A stretch of DNA of 64,000 nt from Parelaphostrongylus tenuis. Taxonomy: Eukaryota > Nematoda > Chromadorea > Rhabditida > Metastrongylidae. Below are positions 1 through 12,690 of this stretch, piece by piece; the first letter of the stretch is position 1; each line of letters starts with the position of its first letter. The notes under the pieces are model-generated. The model had not been told where the DNA came from. It worked only from the letters and a program-made list of their open reading frames with translations, and made no database searches. Location: the NCBI GenBank assembly GCA_019055375.1, contig JAHQIW010002282.1, forward strand, positions 1-64,000, read 5' to 3'. The translations under genes and the position numbers were made by a program.

Positions 1-619
1 GCTTGTGTACGGGATGCGGAATTTCTGTGCAGACGAGCGTCCATGTGGAAACAGGTAGACGTGTTATTAATACAATGAAGATTTAACATCACAGGCAATA
101 AAGTCGGATTTTGGTGAGAATTGTATCTCATTCTAAGCACCCACGCTCATGATTCTCACAGCTGTAGCAGTTGTATCCAACTTACGCTGTTCTCGATATT
201 TTTTTCGATTTCAAATCTAGAATCTTAATTGTGTGATACCAAACTTTAGAGATTTTCCAGGTACTTTTGCGCAAAACCACTCGTTCTACACAACCAGCTA
301 GTCTTGGAAGCATCTTCCTAGGATCCAATCCGTCCAGGTTTCTCACTTTTTTCATACTGGTGCTTTGAGATTCTTACTTCGTGTCTTATTTTTCTGCGTC
401 AATTTTTTCGTTCTCAGAAGTCCTGATTCATGGAATCAATTGCGCTCAGTGTCTCATCATGACACTATGAAGCCGTCGGAGTTGAAAACTCTAATATCTG
501 TTGTTAGTCAGCACTTTATGGAGAACAGGGAACCACGGTAATGTTATTGAAATATTTTCCACGTTAATAAAGCCAGGTTTGCGCGGCATTGGACTCTTCC
601 GAAAGTAGTTTCATAGTGT
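1..619. other. No feature recognised
   Basis: No coding, RNA or repeat signal seen. Confidence 0.5.
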
Positions 620-880
620 TTTTTCTAAGTAGAACTTGCACGAGGTTGGTACAGTTCCCTTGGAATTCGGCGGCTAATGTTTTTGCGGCTTCGCCTTCGT
701 TAGTGCTTCGACGTACTATATCACGACATGTCTAAAAATTAGTTGAAGTTTTTCTATACGAAATAAAAATTTATGGCAAAATCAGTCCAACATTCTGTCC
801 ACTGTACAGAAACCCACGTGCCAAAGCACTTAAATGGGAGAGGTCACCGGTATATTGCGACACACTGTAAAAACTGAATC
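620..880 (-). repeat. Penelope terminal repeat (solo)
   Basis: Shares AACTTGCACGAGGTTGGTAC, a GCGGCTTCGCCTTCGTTAGT block and GGGAGAGGTCACCGGTATAT with the copy A termini. No internal RT nearby. Confidence 0.65.
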
Positions 881-1010
881 TCAGATTGGAGAATGAATTT
901 GGGATGAGCTACGATATTCAAGAAGGAGACGTAAAAACGAATTGAATGCTATAAGTACTGGGATCCGCACACTGAAAAAACCGCCGTGAAGACGGATCAA
1001 TAATGTGCCG

Positions 1011-4000
1011 AAAAAGTTTTATGAACAACTTTGTTTGCGTGTTAGCCAACCGTGACGCGAAAGTTTCTGTGCTTTACAAATGTAACTACGTGTCATTTGC
1101 CGTATGTACTAACAGAGCCAGAAAAAGGAAGTTGCCCTTGAGGAGGTTCTTGATTTTCTTTGCCACTGAAAACTTAATTTGCGTGAGTCACATATTACAC
1201 AGGCTGCCCAAGTAGTTATGGGGTGCTACGAATGTGTAGATGAAACCTATTTGGTAGTAGTTTCTGATAATTGAAGCAATTTCCGAAAGACTACGGCTTG
1301 CCACTAACTTTTTGATGGCGTTCTCATCCACCTGAGATAAAGTGAAGAAGTGAGCACATGGAAATGCTGACTCAGTATTACTATTGAAGCAGCACCTTTG
1401 TTATGACAGCAACACTCAAATACGCAACCGAGCGTAGAGCAGAGTATTTGAGGGCGGCGATTGCTCGTCTCTTATCAATTTTCTTTTCAAATGATACAGT
1501 GGTTATTTAGACTTTGTGAATTGTTACAAGGCGTGAACTGCGCTCGACTATGTCGCTTTCTGTTAGCGCGTTTTGGACCTGATCGTTGTCGATTCTTCGA
1601 GTTTCCAAATTCTTTAGAGAAGGTCAGTTGTTTGTGAAAATCTATGCATGACTGTCTTCTATTTTTCTCCGTACCCATAGTTTTCTTAACCCTTAAAGGG
1701 CGACGTATACCAGCTGAGGTAAACGATTGCATTAGAGGGCTTTCTCGCTGCATAAAAGTTTTTTCCTGGAAATTTAGTAGCCATTCGGAAGCTTGAGTCT
1801 ATGCGATTTCAAAGACCTGTTCAGTTTGGAAAAAGACTTTATTACGGTGCATCAGCGAAAACAAAAATGTTTCACACTCAATTCTCTTCATCTGCTCGGC
1901 TGGTGCTTCGTTATGGCTCTTCACTAAAGTTTCATTAGTCATTAAATATCTCAGATCTCAAGGATATTGATGATGTAATTTTTTTTAAAAGGTTATCGCA
2001 GAATGCTGTAAAAGAAAATCACATTTCACGCCTAAAATGTTACCCCGCTGTTTGGATGTCGTAAGTGGTTTACTGGTAATTAGAGGTGAAGTTAAACCGT
2101 CAGAGATATCTTATTGTTGCATAAAGAATGGAGTATTGCAAATGAACCTTTTGCAAAGGTTTTTTGCTATAAAGTTTGATCTCTTCGCTTAAAATCCTTC
2201 ATTTTTCAGCACTAATACCACGTCCTTGTAAAAAATAAAATTTCAACCCCTACTGTGCATCTATATCGTCTGTCTTGCGAGAACGTAGCTTGAAAGCACA
2301 TCTTCCATAACCAAATATTTTAAAAAGAGCTCTATGTGGAGGCAATTCTAATATGTCGCTTGCGTAAGTGTAGAGAGCGCGTGTTTATCATTGCGCATGA
2401 TGCGTTATTTCACTTGTCAGAACCCGTATTCAAGCAAACGTATTTCTCGCTCTTTCTAGACATTTTAGTAGCATTCGGGTCGTTTGAATCTCGAAAATTT
2501 GAAAGGTGTATCTTATTTTTTAAAAGGTCTCTATATTGCACAGTAATAATGAAAAAATGTTATTCAACACTCAAGCATCTTTCGTGAGCGAAGGTTTTCC
2601 TCAAAAAGTTCAGCAATTATTTGATAGCACAATTCTCGATGAATTTATTAGTGTTTTTGGTTCTCCAGGAAATCTCTTTTTGCGCTGCCACGCTGAAATT
2701 AAGATTGCATTTAACATGCGGCGCATATGCCTTATACCGGTATGTGAGTGTATATTGCAACATTGGCATCAAGTTGTCGTCGTTCAAGAACTGCTCTGAT
2801 AGCTCAAATCTCGAGGATCTCAATGGTGTGCTTGCTTTTCAAAAAAAGTTTCTTTGCGAGCTGTAGCAGCAAGAACAAAACTGTGTTGTTCTTCTAAAAA
2901 TTTTTCGCTAGGCACGGCTTTTCTCTCAGCCTTTTACACCCATTCGATAACGCAAATTTCAGAACTTTCAAGTATATGCTTGATTCAAAAAAGACTTCTT
3001 AGCGCGTCATTACAGTTATAAAGAATATTGCGTTTTGTACTCGCCGCATCGCACGGCGCATGTAAATTGCGCAGCGCGATCAACACGGTGCCGAGCGTAA
3101 AATTCAATTATTACTTGTAATAACGCATTAAGGCGTCCTTCTCATAAACCAAGCTCATCATTGAGATTATTGAGAGTTGTGCTATCGAGTGGTTATTGAA
3201 AGTCTGAATGAAAACCTCTGCCAGCGAAAGATGCTTGAGTGTGCAAGAAATATTACTCCACTATTACAGTGTAATATAAAAACCATTTGAAAAATAAATT
3301 GCCATTTACGTTCTCGGCATTCAAGCTGTCGAATAATTATTTAAGCTTCAAGAAGGAATCAAAAATACTTCTTTTTCATTATGCTCGCGGATATGGGAAA
3401 AGTAGCGGAAATATTTCTGTGGAGACACATATTTCTAATCAATAGTTTGCATAATGCCGATGTTCTAAGCTTTTTCTCATACACAGTTGTCCTTTCCTGC
3501 TCAGAATTTTTCCACTGTCCATAAGTACGCAACGTTTTCTCACTTACGTGAGCTCTGAATAATTCGAAAAAACGAATATTTGATATAAACTCAATTATAG
3601 TGAGAGTTTTCGATGAATAGGTATCGTGTATAACATTCATAATCATTTTGATACTAGCCTTTCTCCAATTTTTATTCACATGATGACTCTTGGATCTTTT
3701 GTAAAACTGGGAAAGAACAGAACAAGGATTTTCGTTGTATCCCCTTTGAACAATGCAGTACAATTGATTGAGTGCCAAATTCAGTACGATTGCGTAGTAA
3801 TCCAGCGTTGTTCTCTACAGAAAACATGTATAACTAAAATCAAAAGCTAGTAGAGAAGATCTTGCCTTATTAAAATAATACAAGAATTCCGGAAATTTTG
3901 CCAAACGAAGAACAAAACCATAATCAAACAACAAAAATGCAATTGTCTTTGCGCGCATCTATTTCCATAACCGTCCGTTAGGAGTTAAAAACTTACTTTT

Positions 4001-5534
4001 GCATGCCAGTTAATTTATCCCTTTAATATACCAGCTACATGATCGGGTTTTGAAAGCTACCATGGATGTTTGCTTACTAGTGTGTGAGGAGGAATGACAA
4101 AGAAGTGGTTGGATATTTGGATATTTTTCGAAAATGCGGGAAAAATTCACATCAAGCAAGACGTTAGCAGCGTAGTTCAGTAAGCTGAAGGAGATTGGAT
4201 AGGAAAGTAATTTATTCAGAATATTTGATTCTAAGCTCTGTTTAGCCTCTTCAGTTCAATATGACGTTGAAAAATGGATAAGTGGCTTGCTAGATTTTCG
4301 ATTTTTTAGTGCCTAATATTGACGAATCCCGATCTGGACGCGATGTTTCTTGTTGAATGCCTTAGTGATACGACACCCACACTGAGCATTCTGCTGAAAG
4401 AGTCAGACCTGGTCGAGGACACGCAAGACGAGTCCAAACTGTTTCGGTAAATTTAAATGCTATTTCATACTTTCAATAATTCTTTTCCAAAGAAATGCCA
4501 ATAAGTCTCTTGTTGCAAAAACGTATGTCGTTTACGACATTTATTTACCTTCGAAAAACCATTCAGTAAAAAAAGACGTTTTTTTCTCCTACTAAAGGAA
4601 ACCAAAAATATAATCTTTATCTTTATTATACATATTCAGTGTAGAGCATTGTTTAAGTTAAATCTCAGCAAACAGTCATTTACTAAATCAATTGTGCGAA
4701 CGTTTACACGAAGACTCGCTTCAGATATCATGACAAAGACTATTGGAAATAGAGTTGCTACAATCTTGGTCAATGCTGACAAGAGTTGACTTCTAGACGG
4801 ATAACATCATTTACAATTATGCTGACCTGGTCAATAGCTAATATACGATTGGCTTTCGTTTATGCTACTGCTTTTCCTCTTAGTTTACCACAATTACTTC
4901 ATAGCTTACAGTATTTTATATCAGACTGATAAGTTCGTAAAAGGCGCATGTTTTATACTTATCATCTTCACAAAATCAAAATTCTATATGGGTCAAAATT
5001 CCTTCTGAAGACACATTATTGTTATTTATCATCATTCTTTTTGGATTGAATCAAAATAGTGATTCCAGCCAACAACGCCTAGATAGCGCATTCGATGATC
5101 TGGTTGCATGCGTGACTGCATTTCTATGGACAGACTTGCTGCAAAGACCTCCTGGTACTCAGTAACTAGTGTTACCAACTGTTAATCGTTGTTCTTTTGT
5201 ACTCTTCATTTTGCCCATTCTATTCCACTCTATTATAAATGTGCCATTCAAATGTTTTTTCTTTTTTTCGCTTGACACATATGTGGTTAAGCCTGGTTTT
5301 ATGTGCCAGCATCTTGGGATTACGTGTGATTTTTGACATTGCACAAAATTTGCATCAAAAAAGATTTTCTCGAATAATTACGTGTGTCAAATAGCTTTCA
5401 AGGGTCATATCTACATTATTCAGTTAGATAAACTATGGATTGAGTACCAAAGTACAGCGAATAAACTCTTCTCAGCAAAATAAACAATAAGAAATATAAG
5501 AAGATAAGAAATATTACTCATTGAAAAAAAGAAC
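1011..5534. other. Non-coding, mostly unclassified
   Basis: Only short chance frames. Around 1,780-1,910 the words CGGAAGCTTGA and GTTTCACACTC recur near 45,170-45,290, so an old dispersed repeat is present. The 139-codon minus frame at 3,359-3,778 has no recognisable motif. Confidence 0.45.
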
Positions 5535-5852
5535 GAGACAAACATTAAAACACCCCCGCTTTATGCCATAAGACAAACATTATAGCATCCCCACTTCATA
5601 CCAGGAGACGAATATTATAGCACACCCTGTTTATGCCTTAGACGAATGTTATAGCACACCAGTTTATACCTTCAGATGAATACTATTGCACACAGTGTTT
5701 ATACCGTCGAATGAATATTATAGCACACGTAGTTTATATCTAGAGACGAATATTAAAGCGCATCCAGTTCATTCCTTCAGGTGAATATAATTTCACTCCC
5801 GGTTAATACCTTCAGACTAGTATCGCAACACACCCAGTTTATACCTTACATT
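5535..5852 (+). repeat. Minisatellite, about nine 35-bp units
   Basis: Units follow the pattern AGACGAATATTATAGCACAC then CCAGTTTATACCTT, with 10-30 percent variation between units. Edges are approximate. Confidence 0.88.
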
Positions 5853-8800
5853 TATATCTACTTTTTGTAGCTTATGCTTCGTCTCGGCATTCGTGTCAAT
5901 CGGTCGCTATCGTCAAACGTTGATTGTGGAAAAACTGGTAAAAATTCTTCATAGGAAAGCTATTGCGAATCAAAATCTGGAGACTGTTTATCAAGAGGAC
6001 CATAGATGGAATAAGTAATTACAGCCATGATTACGACATGACAAGATGTTTATTATCATTTCTGTCTCTGATGCTATTTCTACTTTAACTCTAAGTGCAG
6101 AGATAGAAAATCGATTGAATTTGGAATCACTACTTGTTCTCCGCCTGTCAGAACCTTTAAAGTGCACTGGCAGCGACATTCTTGGCATAACGTACCGATT
6201 GATTTGGTGAAATTCCGAGCCTGAAGATACTTTGGTTTACCTGATCAATTTGTTCGACACTAGAAGATATTTGATTTTGAGAAGAAATGTCAATCTGAAT
6301 CACTGAAATCGCCACTTGCAGCTCTTGCACCTAATATCATTTTTAAAGCATCTTTTATGTTGATTGATTGCTCTGAATCGGATCAAGTCCTTGACTAATT
6401 ACCATTAAATGGTGGATAGTTTTCTTTTACTTGGCATACAAACATAAGCGCTAGCTTTAATCTTCGAATATGATCGGTTTTGTTAGTGACCGTTTTCAAG
6501 ACTTTCTCTATTGATTTTGGCTTATACAAGACTGAACAGTTACTTGATTTTTCCTTTTGAAAGGTGGCTTACTGATTGGCCTGTAACTTCCACCACTTTT
6601 CTTTTTGGGAACTGAAGAAAAGGACGAGTGTCTCGAGAAACTCCATGGGCTCTGTTTTTCTCATACCGCGCGGGAAATGCGTTCATTTCGGTACTCATAG
6701 ATGTTACGCTAAAATGACACGCCTCTCCAAGTCGACCTTGAAAAGATTACCCGACAATTGTTGAGCGGTAGTTCTCAGAATCATTACTCCATGTGTCCCT
6801 TAATTCTTTGCTCTTGTACATTTTTCTAGTTTGAATGGTAGTAAACATTTTTATAGCCATTCGTGTGTATTCTACGGAAACACGGAGAAACACAACTCTT
6901 TGAACATCGGCCTCTGACAAAAAAAAAAAAAACAGGAAGTTCTTTGATATTTTTGTTGATCGACTGATTGACGATAGTGAGATGTATTTTTACCTGACTT
7001 CACAGTGCAGCTTTCCACCAATGCTGGACGTCTGCAGCAGGTTTCGTATACCAACGTTTCTTTGGAAAGATAGTTGACATCAATCTACATGAGCAGTTAT
7101 TTGAAGACAGCCGATGATGATAAGATTACTCAATCGAAATCCAGTCTGAATTCTCAATGAAATAAAGGCGATTCAGAAACTAGACTGTATTTTAGAAGGG
7201 CACGTGTGGATCAGTAATTAGACGTACACTCCGGTACTCACATAGTCGATGGTTCGATCACACCTTCGAAATTCACTAAGCCTTCTATTTTCGAGGTTGC
7301 AGACTGATATCAAATTGTCTTTGAGGAGCAACAGTGACTTGATACATCAGTAAGCCACCGTTAGTAAAGACTAAATATCCATTTGACCACCTCTATTGAT
7401 GCTAGACCATGTGCAATGCATGGCGCTTCCCTCATAGATCGATGAGCGATTTGAGCTTCATACTTAATCTTTGCTTCACCATGTAACAGCTTTTTTACTT
7501 CTGATCTCTCCTTGACGCACATGGTGCTATATCAGTGCCGTGATTGCAAATACTGTTTAGTCTTATCAATATTGAATATTGTGCGAATCCTAGAATAAAC
7601 TCTGACAACCTTCCTAAAACATCATTCTTCTCAGCCAAGCTGTGACTTATTAATTTGATAATGCAGTTTTATAAAAAAAGAATCCTCCTAATGTCAAAAT
7701 TTTGGCAGCACTTAGCAAAAAACCAGCTTTTCCAAGTACTCTTTTGCTTTTTCAAATCAACATTTATATTCCATCCCATCCGTGCTATGAAGTAGGGTTC
7801 AGTGTGGGACGTGTGACTTTGATGAAGCGCGCGATATCGCTAAAACGCACGTAAGCCCACGGACTGTACGAATGTCGAAAAGGTTTCAGACATTCTCACT
7901 GACAACAATTGCAGTTAAAACACTATACAAAGAGCACAAGTTAAGAGGATTTAGGTCTAATCATCCCTGAGGAATAAGCCATGTGACCGATTTCATAAGG
8001 CATTATATAGGCTAGTATATTCATATGTGGCCTACAAACTGATTTGATGTGGCCCACAAAGGCATCAAGTCAGTATTATTAATTTCCTAAACAACTCTCG
8101 TAACAACTCGCCAACTTTAGAATGATGAGAGGCCTGGTAGAGCTCAGAGTGCGTAGTTGAACTAAGGACGTGTGTATTGCAAAGGCACTGTCTCTATGCT
8201 CGTTGTACGTACGAAGATAGGTAAGGTGTATTCGACTCACAACGATAGTCTTTCTTGGTTTGTGGCCATTTATTGCAACATCGGCTGTTACTTGATCGCC
8301 AGAGTTTCGCGCAGAATACCACTGCATCATCATTTTGGACGAAAAACGTTAGATGATATATGTGATAAGTGGTCACTTTGTGGCATTTTATCCTTTCACT
8401 TGTCAAAAGTTATTCTACTGACGTAAAACTTGTTGTTTCTTTACTACTATTTCTAGAGCACTGAGCTTGTCTGACCTGCCAAAAATTTTTTCTGTGTAGA
8501 TTTTGCTAAACTATTTATGCTTTGTTTGAGGAAAGTAATGAATATGTGGTTGTTGACCAGTACTTCGAGCTTGGAAAAGGGATTGAGGTTGTTTTGTTGG
8601 ATGGTTACGACGCGCAATTCGAGGTTTATTCTCATAGAAGGGTGACAAACGCTGGAAGCAGGTAGCGGTTTCCGTGATCAGATTGAGCTGAGAGCGAACA
8701 CAAACACTTCTCGTTGGTGATTATGTAATAGGTGTCTTCAAAATTAATGAAAAGTACAGAGCTTTCGGTGCCGATAATTGCGCCATGCATTAGACTTTTG

Positions 8801-8855
8801 AAGACATCACCAGAGTGAGTCAATGAATATCTGGGCTATACAATAACTCGATGCC
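5853..8855. other. No gene recognised
   Basis: Low-complexity AT-biased sequence, short frames only. Confidence 0.45.
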
Positions 8856-9530
8856 CTACCGATGCATCGTTTCAGCTCTGCTAGCCGTTAAGAAAAGTCT
8901 GCTATCGACCTTCGGCCGTGAAGAGTTGAGAGTCATGATGAACTTTATTAGCGTAAAAAGAAATTGTGAACAATCTAAAATATACTTGTTGGTGGTGATT
9001 AGCAAGAATTTCTCAGTGCACCACCTAGATATGATGAAAAATCTCATATTCAAGATTTTCAAAAAAGTGTTGGTGGAGATAATTCCGGCTGAATTTTCGC
9101 TAGAAAAAACTTGTTTTTCTTGACAAATAAGATAAGTGAGAATGAAAATAAAATAGAATGCAAATGTAATTTTCATATCAGGTTGAAAGAAGTTTGTTGA
9201 AGTAATGCTGAACCAGAAGTAGAGAAATGTCGGGAAAATGAACGGAATGTTGCAAGAAGTTGTCCGATGACGGATCACTGACTCTGCGCCGTCAACTTGC
9301 TCGGAATCGTTTCTATGATTTTCATATTGGAAACGAAATTGTATATATCTACGCTGGCGTTGAACTCGAATTGCCTGAGACACATAGAGCATAACGTTGA
9401 TGATTTTGAAGTTTGTCACGATATTTATGCAAGAATCAAGAACATTAGCACTCAGTACTCTCGAAGCATTTCGGATATATTGTAAATGTTTTAGCACAAA
9501 TTTATAAAACTTAGTGTTCAGGTATTGCAC
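8856..9530 (-). CDS. Unidentified 224-codon open frame
   Basis: Longest open frame in the window outside transposons. No family recognised. An internal ATG (near 9,179) starts MKITFAFYFIFILTYLICQE, a signal-peptide-like stretch followed by a Lys/Phe-rich chain with scattered Cys (RWCTEKFLLITTNKYILDCS). It has no clear splice sites or neighbours. It could be a single-exon secreted protein, a gene fragment, or a chance open frame. No conserved motif supports it, so confidence is low. Confidence 0.25.
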   Translation of the reverse strand: MQYLNTKFYKFVLKHLQYIRNASRVLSANVLDSCINIVTNFKIINVMLYVSQAIRVQRQRRYIQFRFQYENHRNDSEQVDGAESVIRHRTTSCNIPFIFPTFLYFWFSITSTNFFQPDMKITFAFYFIFILTYLICQEKQVFSSENSAGIISTNTFLKILNMRFFIISRWCTEKFLLITTNKYILDCSQFLFTLIKFIMTLNSSRPKVDSRLFLTASRAETMHR

Positions 9531-10708
9531 GAAACTTGGCGCCTTTTGCAGATTGCCTTTTTTGATCTGCGTTCTCGGTCACTTGTCATACTTGGATTGC
9601 ATATGGGTGATTTCATGTTTTGCAACATTGTTTCCGAGTATTTTTAGGAATCGTGATTTTGACTTAGTAGACAAGTAAAAGAATTCAGGTAATTGCATAA
9701 ATAAAGTTTAAGGAACCGACTTGTCTTTAACGCGGCAATATAATTCAATCACATATTCCTTGGAGATTGAGCGAAAGCACGAATTAAGTCAAAAAAAAAA
9801 ACTGGGAAGAATGTTTGTGGAGCACACTCTCGCATTAGTCGGAACGTCAGGCGAGAAATGAAAAGTTTCCATAAGCTTCGTACTCTCGCTTGATCGCCAA
9901 AAAATATGTATGTGATCAGAATTACATGAAATACATCAAAGCTCTGAAGAAGGTGAGCTCGCTGAAGTGTTAACCGTAGAATAGAGCAAGCTCGCAATAA
10001 TAACTTCGCGTCACCTAAACAAGGACAGTCTCCAAGATCTAGACAAACTGATTTACTAATGCTAAGGCTGATGGAAGTTGATCTTTCATGAATTAGGTAA
10101 TCCGAAGGGCTGACCTTAACTTTGGTTTCAGTGAGCAACTTATTTAAGCTTGACAATCTTTCTTTCATGAGTTCACGAGGTTCTCAACGCGTTTCTCTCA
10201 ATGTTTAACGGTTTACACTTCGGTAATTGCTATGCTTAAAGTCTATTCAGCTCAATTTCCTGATTGAAAAATCTATTTATCACGCGCTCTGTTCTGAGCA
10301 GAAGCGTTGGATCACACTTCAGCGAAGCTTGAAAGTCTATGCACCACCCACAGAGCGCTTGAGTGATCTTTGTTGAAATTCAACCGACACTGACACCGTC
10401 TTGCCGAATTCCCTAGTTAAGAATTTCGAAGACATGTCTCATCTTCAGTCTTCGGAAAATATACATTGATAATGAAACATAGAATGAATAGTCACAAAAA
10501 GAAGAACAGATGACGAGTAGATGAAGAGATCAATAATGTGGATTACAGAAGAATGCAAGCATCTTCTTAGACGACAACCCAAACGAAGGACGGAAGATTT
10601 TGCAGCTAATGTCAGCCATCAACGTTTTCAGGCAGAAATGAATGTAGTTCTCAAAGTGGGATTCATTTATTTCATCATATTTATCTATAACTTCGTCTTC
10701 TGCACGAC
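9531..10708. other. No gene recognised
   Basis: The 139-codon minus frame at 9,749-10,168 was inspected and has no family motif; probably chance. Confidence 0.4.
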
Positions 10709-10990
10709 TTAATAGGTTGGGGAAAAGTAGTGAGAAAATGCTTGCAACTTTTAAAGTGTGGGCCATTTTTTGTGTCTTTGGGCTCATTTGAAAGCCCGTC
10801 TACTCCCGTGCTGATTGGAATATAATTTATCCACTTATTTCAAGATGGAACTAACAACCGAGCAAATTAGGTTGTTGATGATGCACGATTGTTTTTTGAG
10901 TTCAAATGCAGCGGTGGACCAGGTTGACGATCAACTTCTTTTGAACGACCTAAACGCATCGCCGAAACATCAGCTGTTCGAATAGATGAT
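10709..10990 (+). mobile_element. mariner 5' end with transposase start
   Basis: Begins with a mariner-type terminus (TAGGTTGGGGAAAAGTAGTG). About 135 bp later it encodes MELTTEQIRLLMMHDCFLSS, the usual N-terminus of mariner transposase (helix-turn-helix start). The rest of the transposase is absent. Confidence 0.72.
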
Positions 10991-11619
10991 ACATGAAAAA
11001 AATATTTTGTATAGCTCAGTAACATAAACAACAAAGTACAAATCAATACTTATAAACAGTGTGTCTTCATGCTTAGTTCTTTGACCTAATCCACAAATTT
11101 ATTATTATTGTTTTTAATATCAACGGATTCCAACGGAGTGACTTTTCTTTTGGCGTTTGATTTCCCTTCTTGTCATACGTGAATAGTCACTCTTTCAATA
11201 TTCTCATTTTGCTTGGACCGAAATATAAGACCTTACATGCTGCCGGATTTATACCGGTACAAAATTGAACATTATACTTCGACTTAGTAATTACTACGTG
11301 CTAAGGACTAACTCGAAATTACACTGTTCTGCAGCAGCCAATACAAACGCGCGTGGAAAGTGAAAGATGTTTTTCTCTTGGCTGCTGCAGAGACCTTGGA
11401 AAGGGTTTTCCGAAAACCGAGCATTGAAATCATCGTTTCTGAATCTATCGAATACGAACGAGATATTCGGGAGAATTCGAAATCCGCACTAGTAAAAAAA
11501 CATTCGAGATTTTACCCCCTAAAGTTCGAGTTCAGATAGAAAGCATGAAGAGTGGCATAGGCTCGCTTGATAATATCCACTGTTAACTTTTTGGAAACTG
11601 GAGACCATAATCGAGTGGG

Positions 11620-11890
11620 GGCCGAGGCCAAGTGGTTGTTTTGCTCGCCATGGCGCGCTGGAGCCGAACCTAACCGCCCACACTCTGGGGCAGTCCACAA
11701 CGAACGCCCTGTGGAACGCCGTAACCAGATTATCCTCGAGATTGCAAGGAGACGTGTTCAACCAGTATTTTACGACGTTCAAGAAGAATGTGAAAACGAC
11801 TGAATGCTATGTGCTGAGATGCGCTCAGTGAAAAAAGCGCAGTGCAGATAGATAATAAATCGCCAAAAAAGTGCCAAGAGGCCATAATCG
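11620..11890 (+). repeat. Coding-like repeat relic next to the 12-kb RTE
   Basis: One frame reads TTNALWNAVTRLSSRLQGDV followed by FNQYFTTFKKNVKTTECY, then degenerates. A diverged match lies at 880-1,010 (ATATTCAAGAAGGAGACGTA region). I do not recognise the protein. It may be the N-terminal part of a second transposon or a gene fragment carried by one. Confidence 0.5.
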
Positions 11891-11959
11891 ATATGTACTT
11901 CTCGCATCATAAGTGACTTTTACCTTTAAAAGTAAAAAAAAAAACCCAAAGCATTGTAC

Positions 11960-12690
11960 GACATCGAGTACAGTCTATCTCCTGACCTTTGTCTAAATTG
12001 AGAAAGCGTTGAGCATCGAAACGAAGCAGTTCTATCAGCACTCGTCGAACAAGGCTTAGATTCGTCTTACTTCAAACGTTGGCTGACTGCTGTTAAAACT
12101 GTGGGACAAAAACACAGCTTTCCCATCGACTCCTCACTATACCCATAGAGAAGGGTTCAAAAAGCCGACACTATGTCGCCAAAGTTGTTTAGTGCCTCCG
12201 ATGCAGCGGATAGTGAAGTTGCTCGACTGAGCCGAAAAAGGCGTACGTGTTTATGTAGTTTTATCAAACCTTCGTCTCTCTGATGACATCGTTCCCTTTT
12301 CGATAAACACCAGTGACAGAGACGATGTCCAATGAACTCAAAGAAGCGAAAAAAAAAGATTACACTAGGCATAAAAGGGATGAAGACGCAGTTCGAAAGA
12401 TTTCATGGCGCAAAGGTGAATAAATCGAGTGGATGGTGGATCAGTTGCGTGTACCTTGCATGTTCTCTGAACATGGAAAATAGCACGAAGAAATAATTTG
12501 TAGGAGGAGGGTACCATGGGCCTGCGCACCTTCCATGGAAAAAACCAGAAAGAGGGCCTCAAACTCCGTGCTTACCTTTTCGGTTCCACAGTCCTCTCCG
12601 CTCTTATGCAACAGAGACGTGGGCAGGTACTTCAACCACGTCAAGAAATCTGCGCAAAAGCTAGAGGGCACTTGAAGTCTTTCAAGATTC
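11960..12690 (+). mobile_element. Decayed RTE copy of a second subfamily
   Basis: Broken translation gives NEAVLSALVEQGLDSSYFKR, then DTMSPKLFSASD, LSDDIVPFS, SLNMEN and YATETWAGTSTTS. In order these are the RTE motifs 'VLNALVDQG', 'DTISPKLFTA', 'FADDIVLFS', 'SMNMEN' and 'YAAETWA'. The wording differs from the 37-kb element, so this is a distinct subfamily. Not functional. Confidence 0.82.

Noticed and set aside
3359..3778. 139-codon minus frame
   Set aside because: No motif, no splice signals, no similarity that I recognise; length is possible by chance in 64 kb.
9749..10168. 139-codon minus frame
   Set aside because: No family motif and no supporting context.
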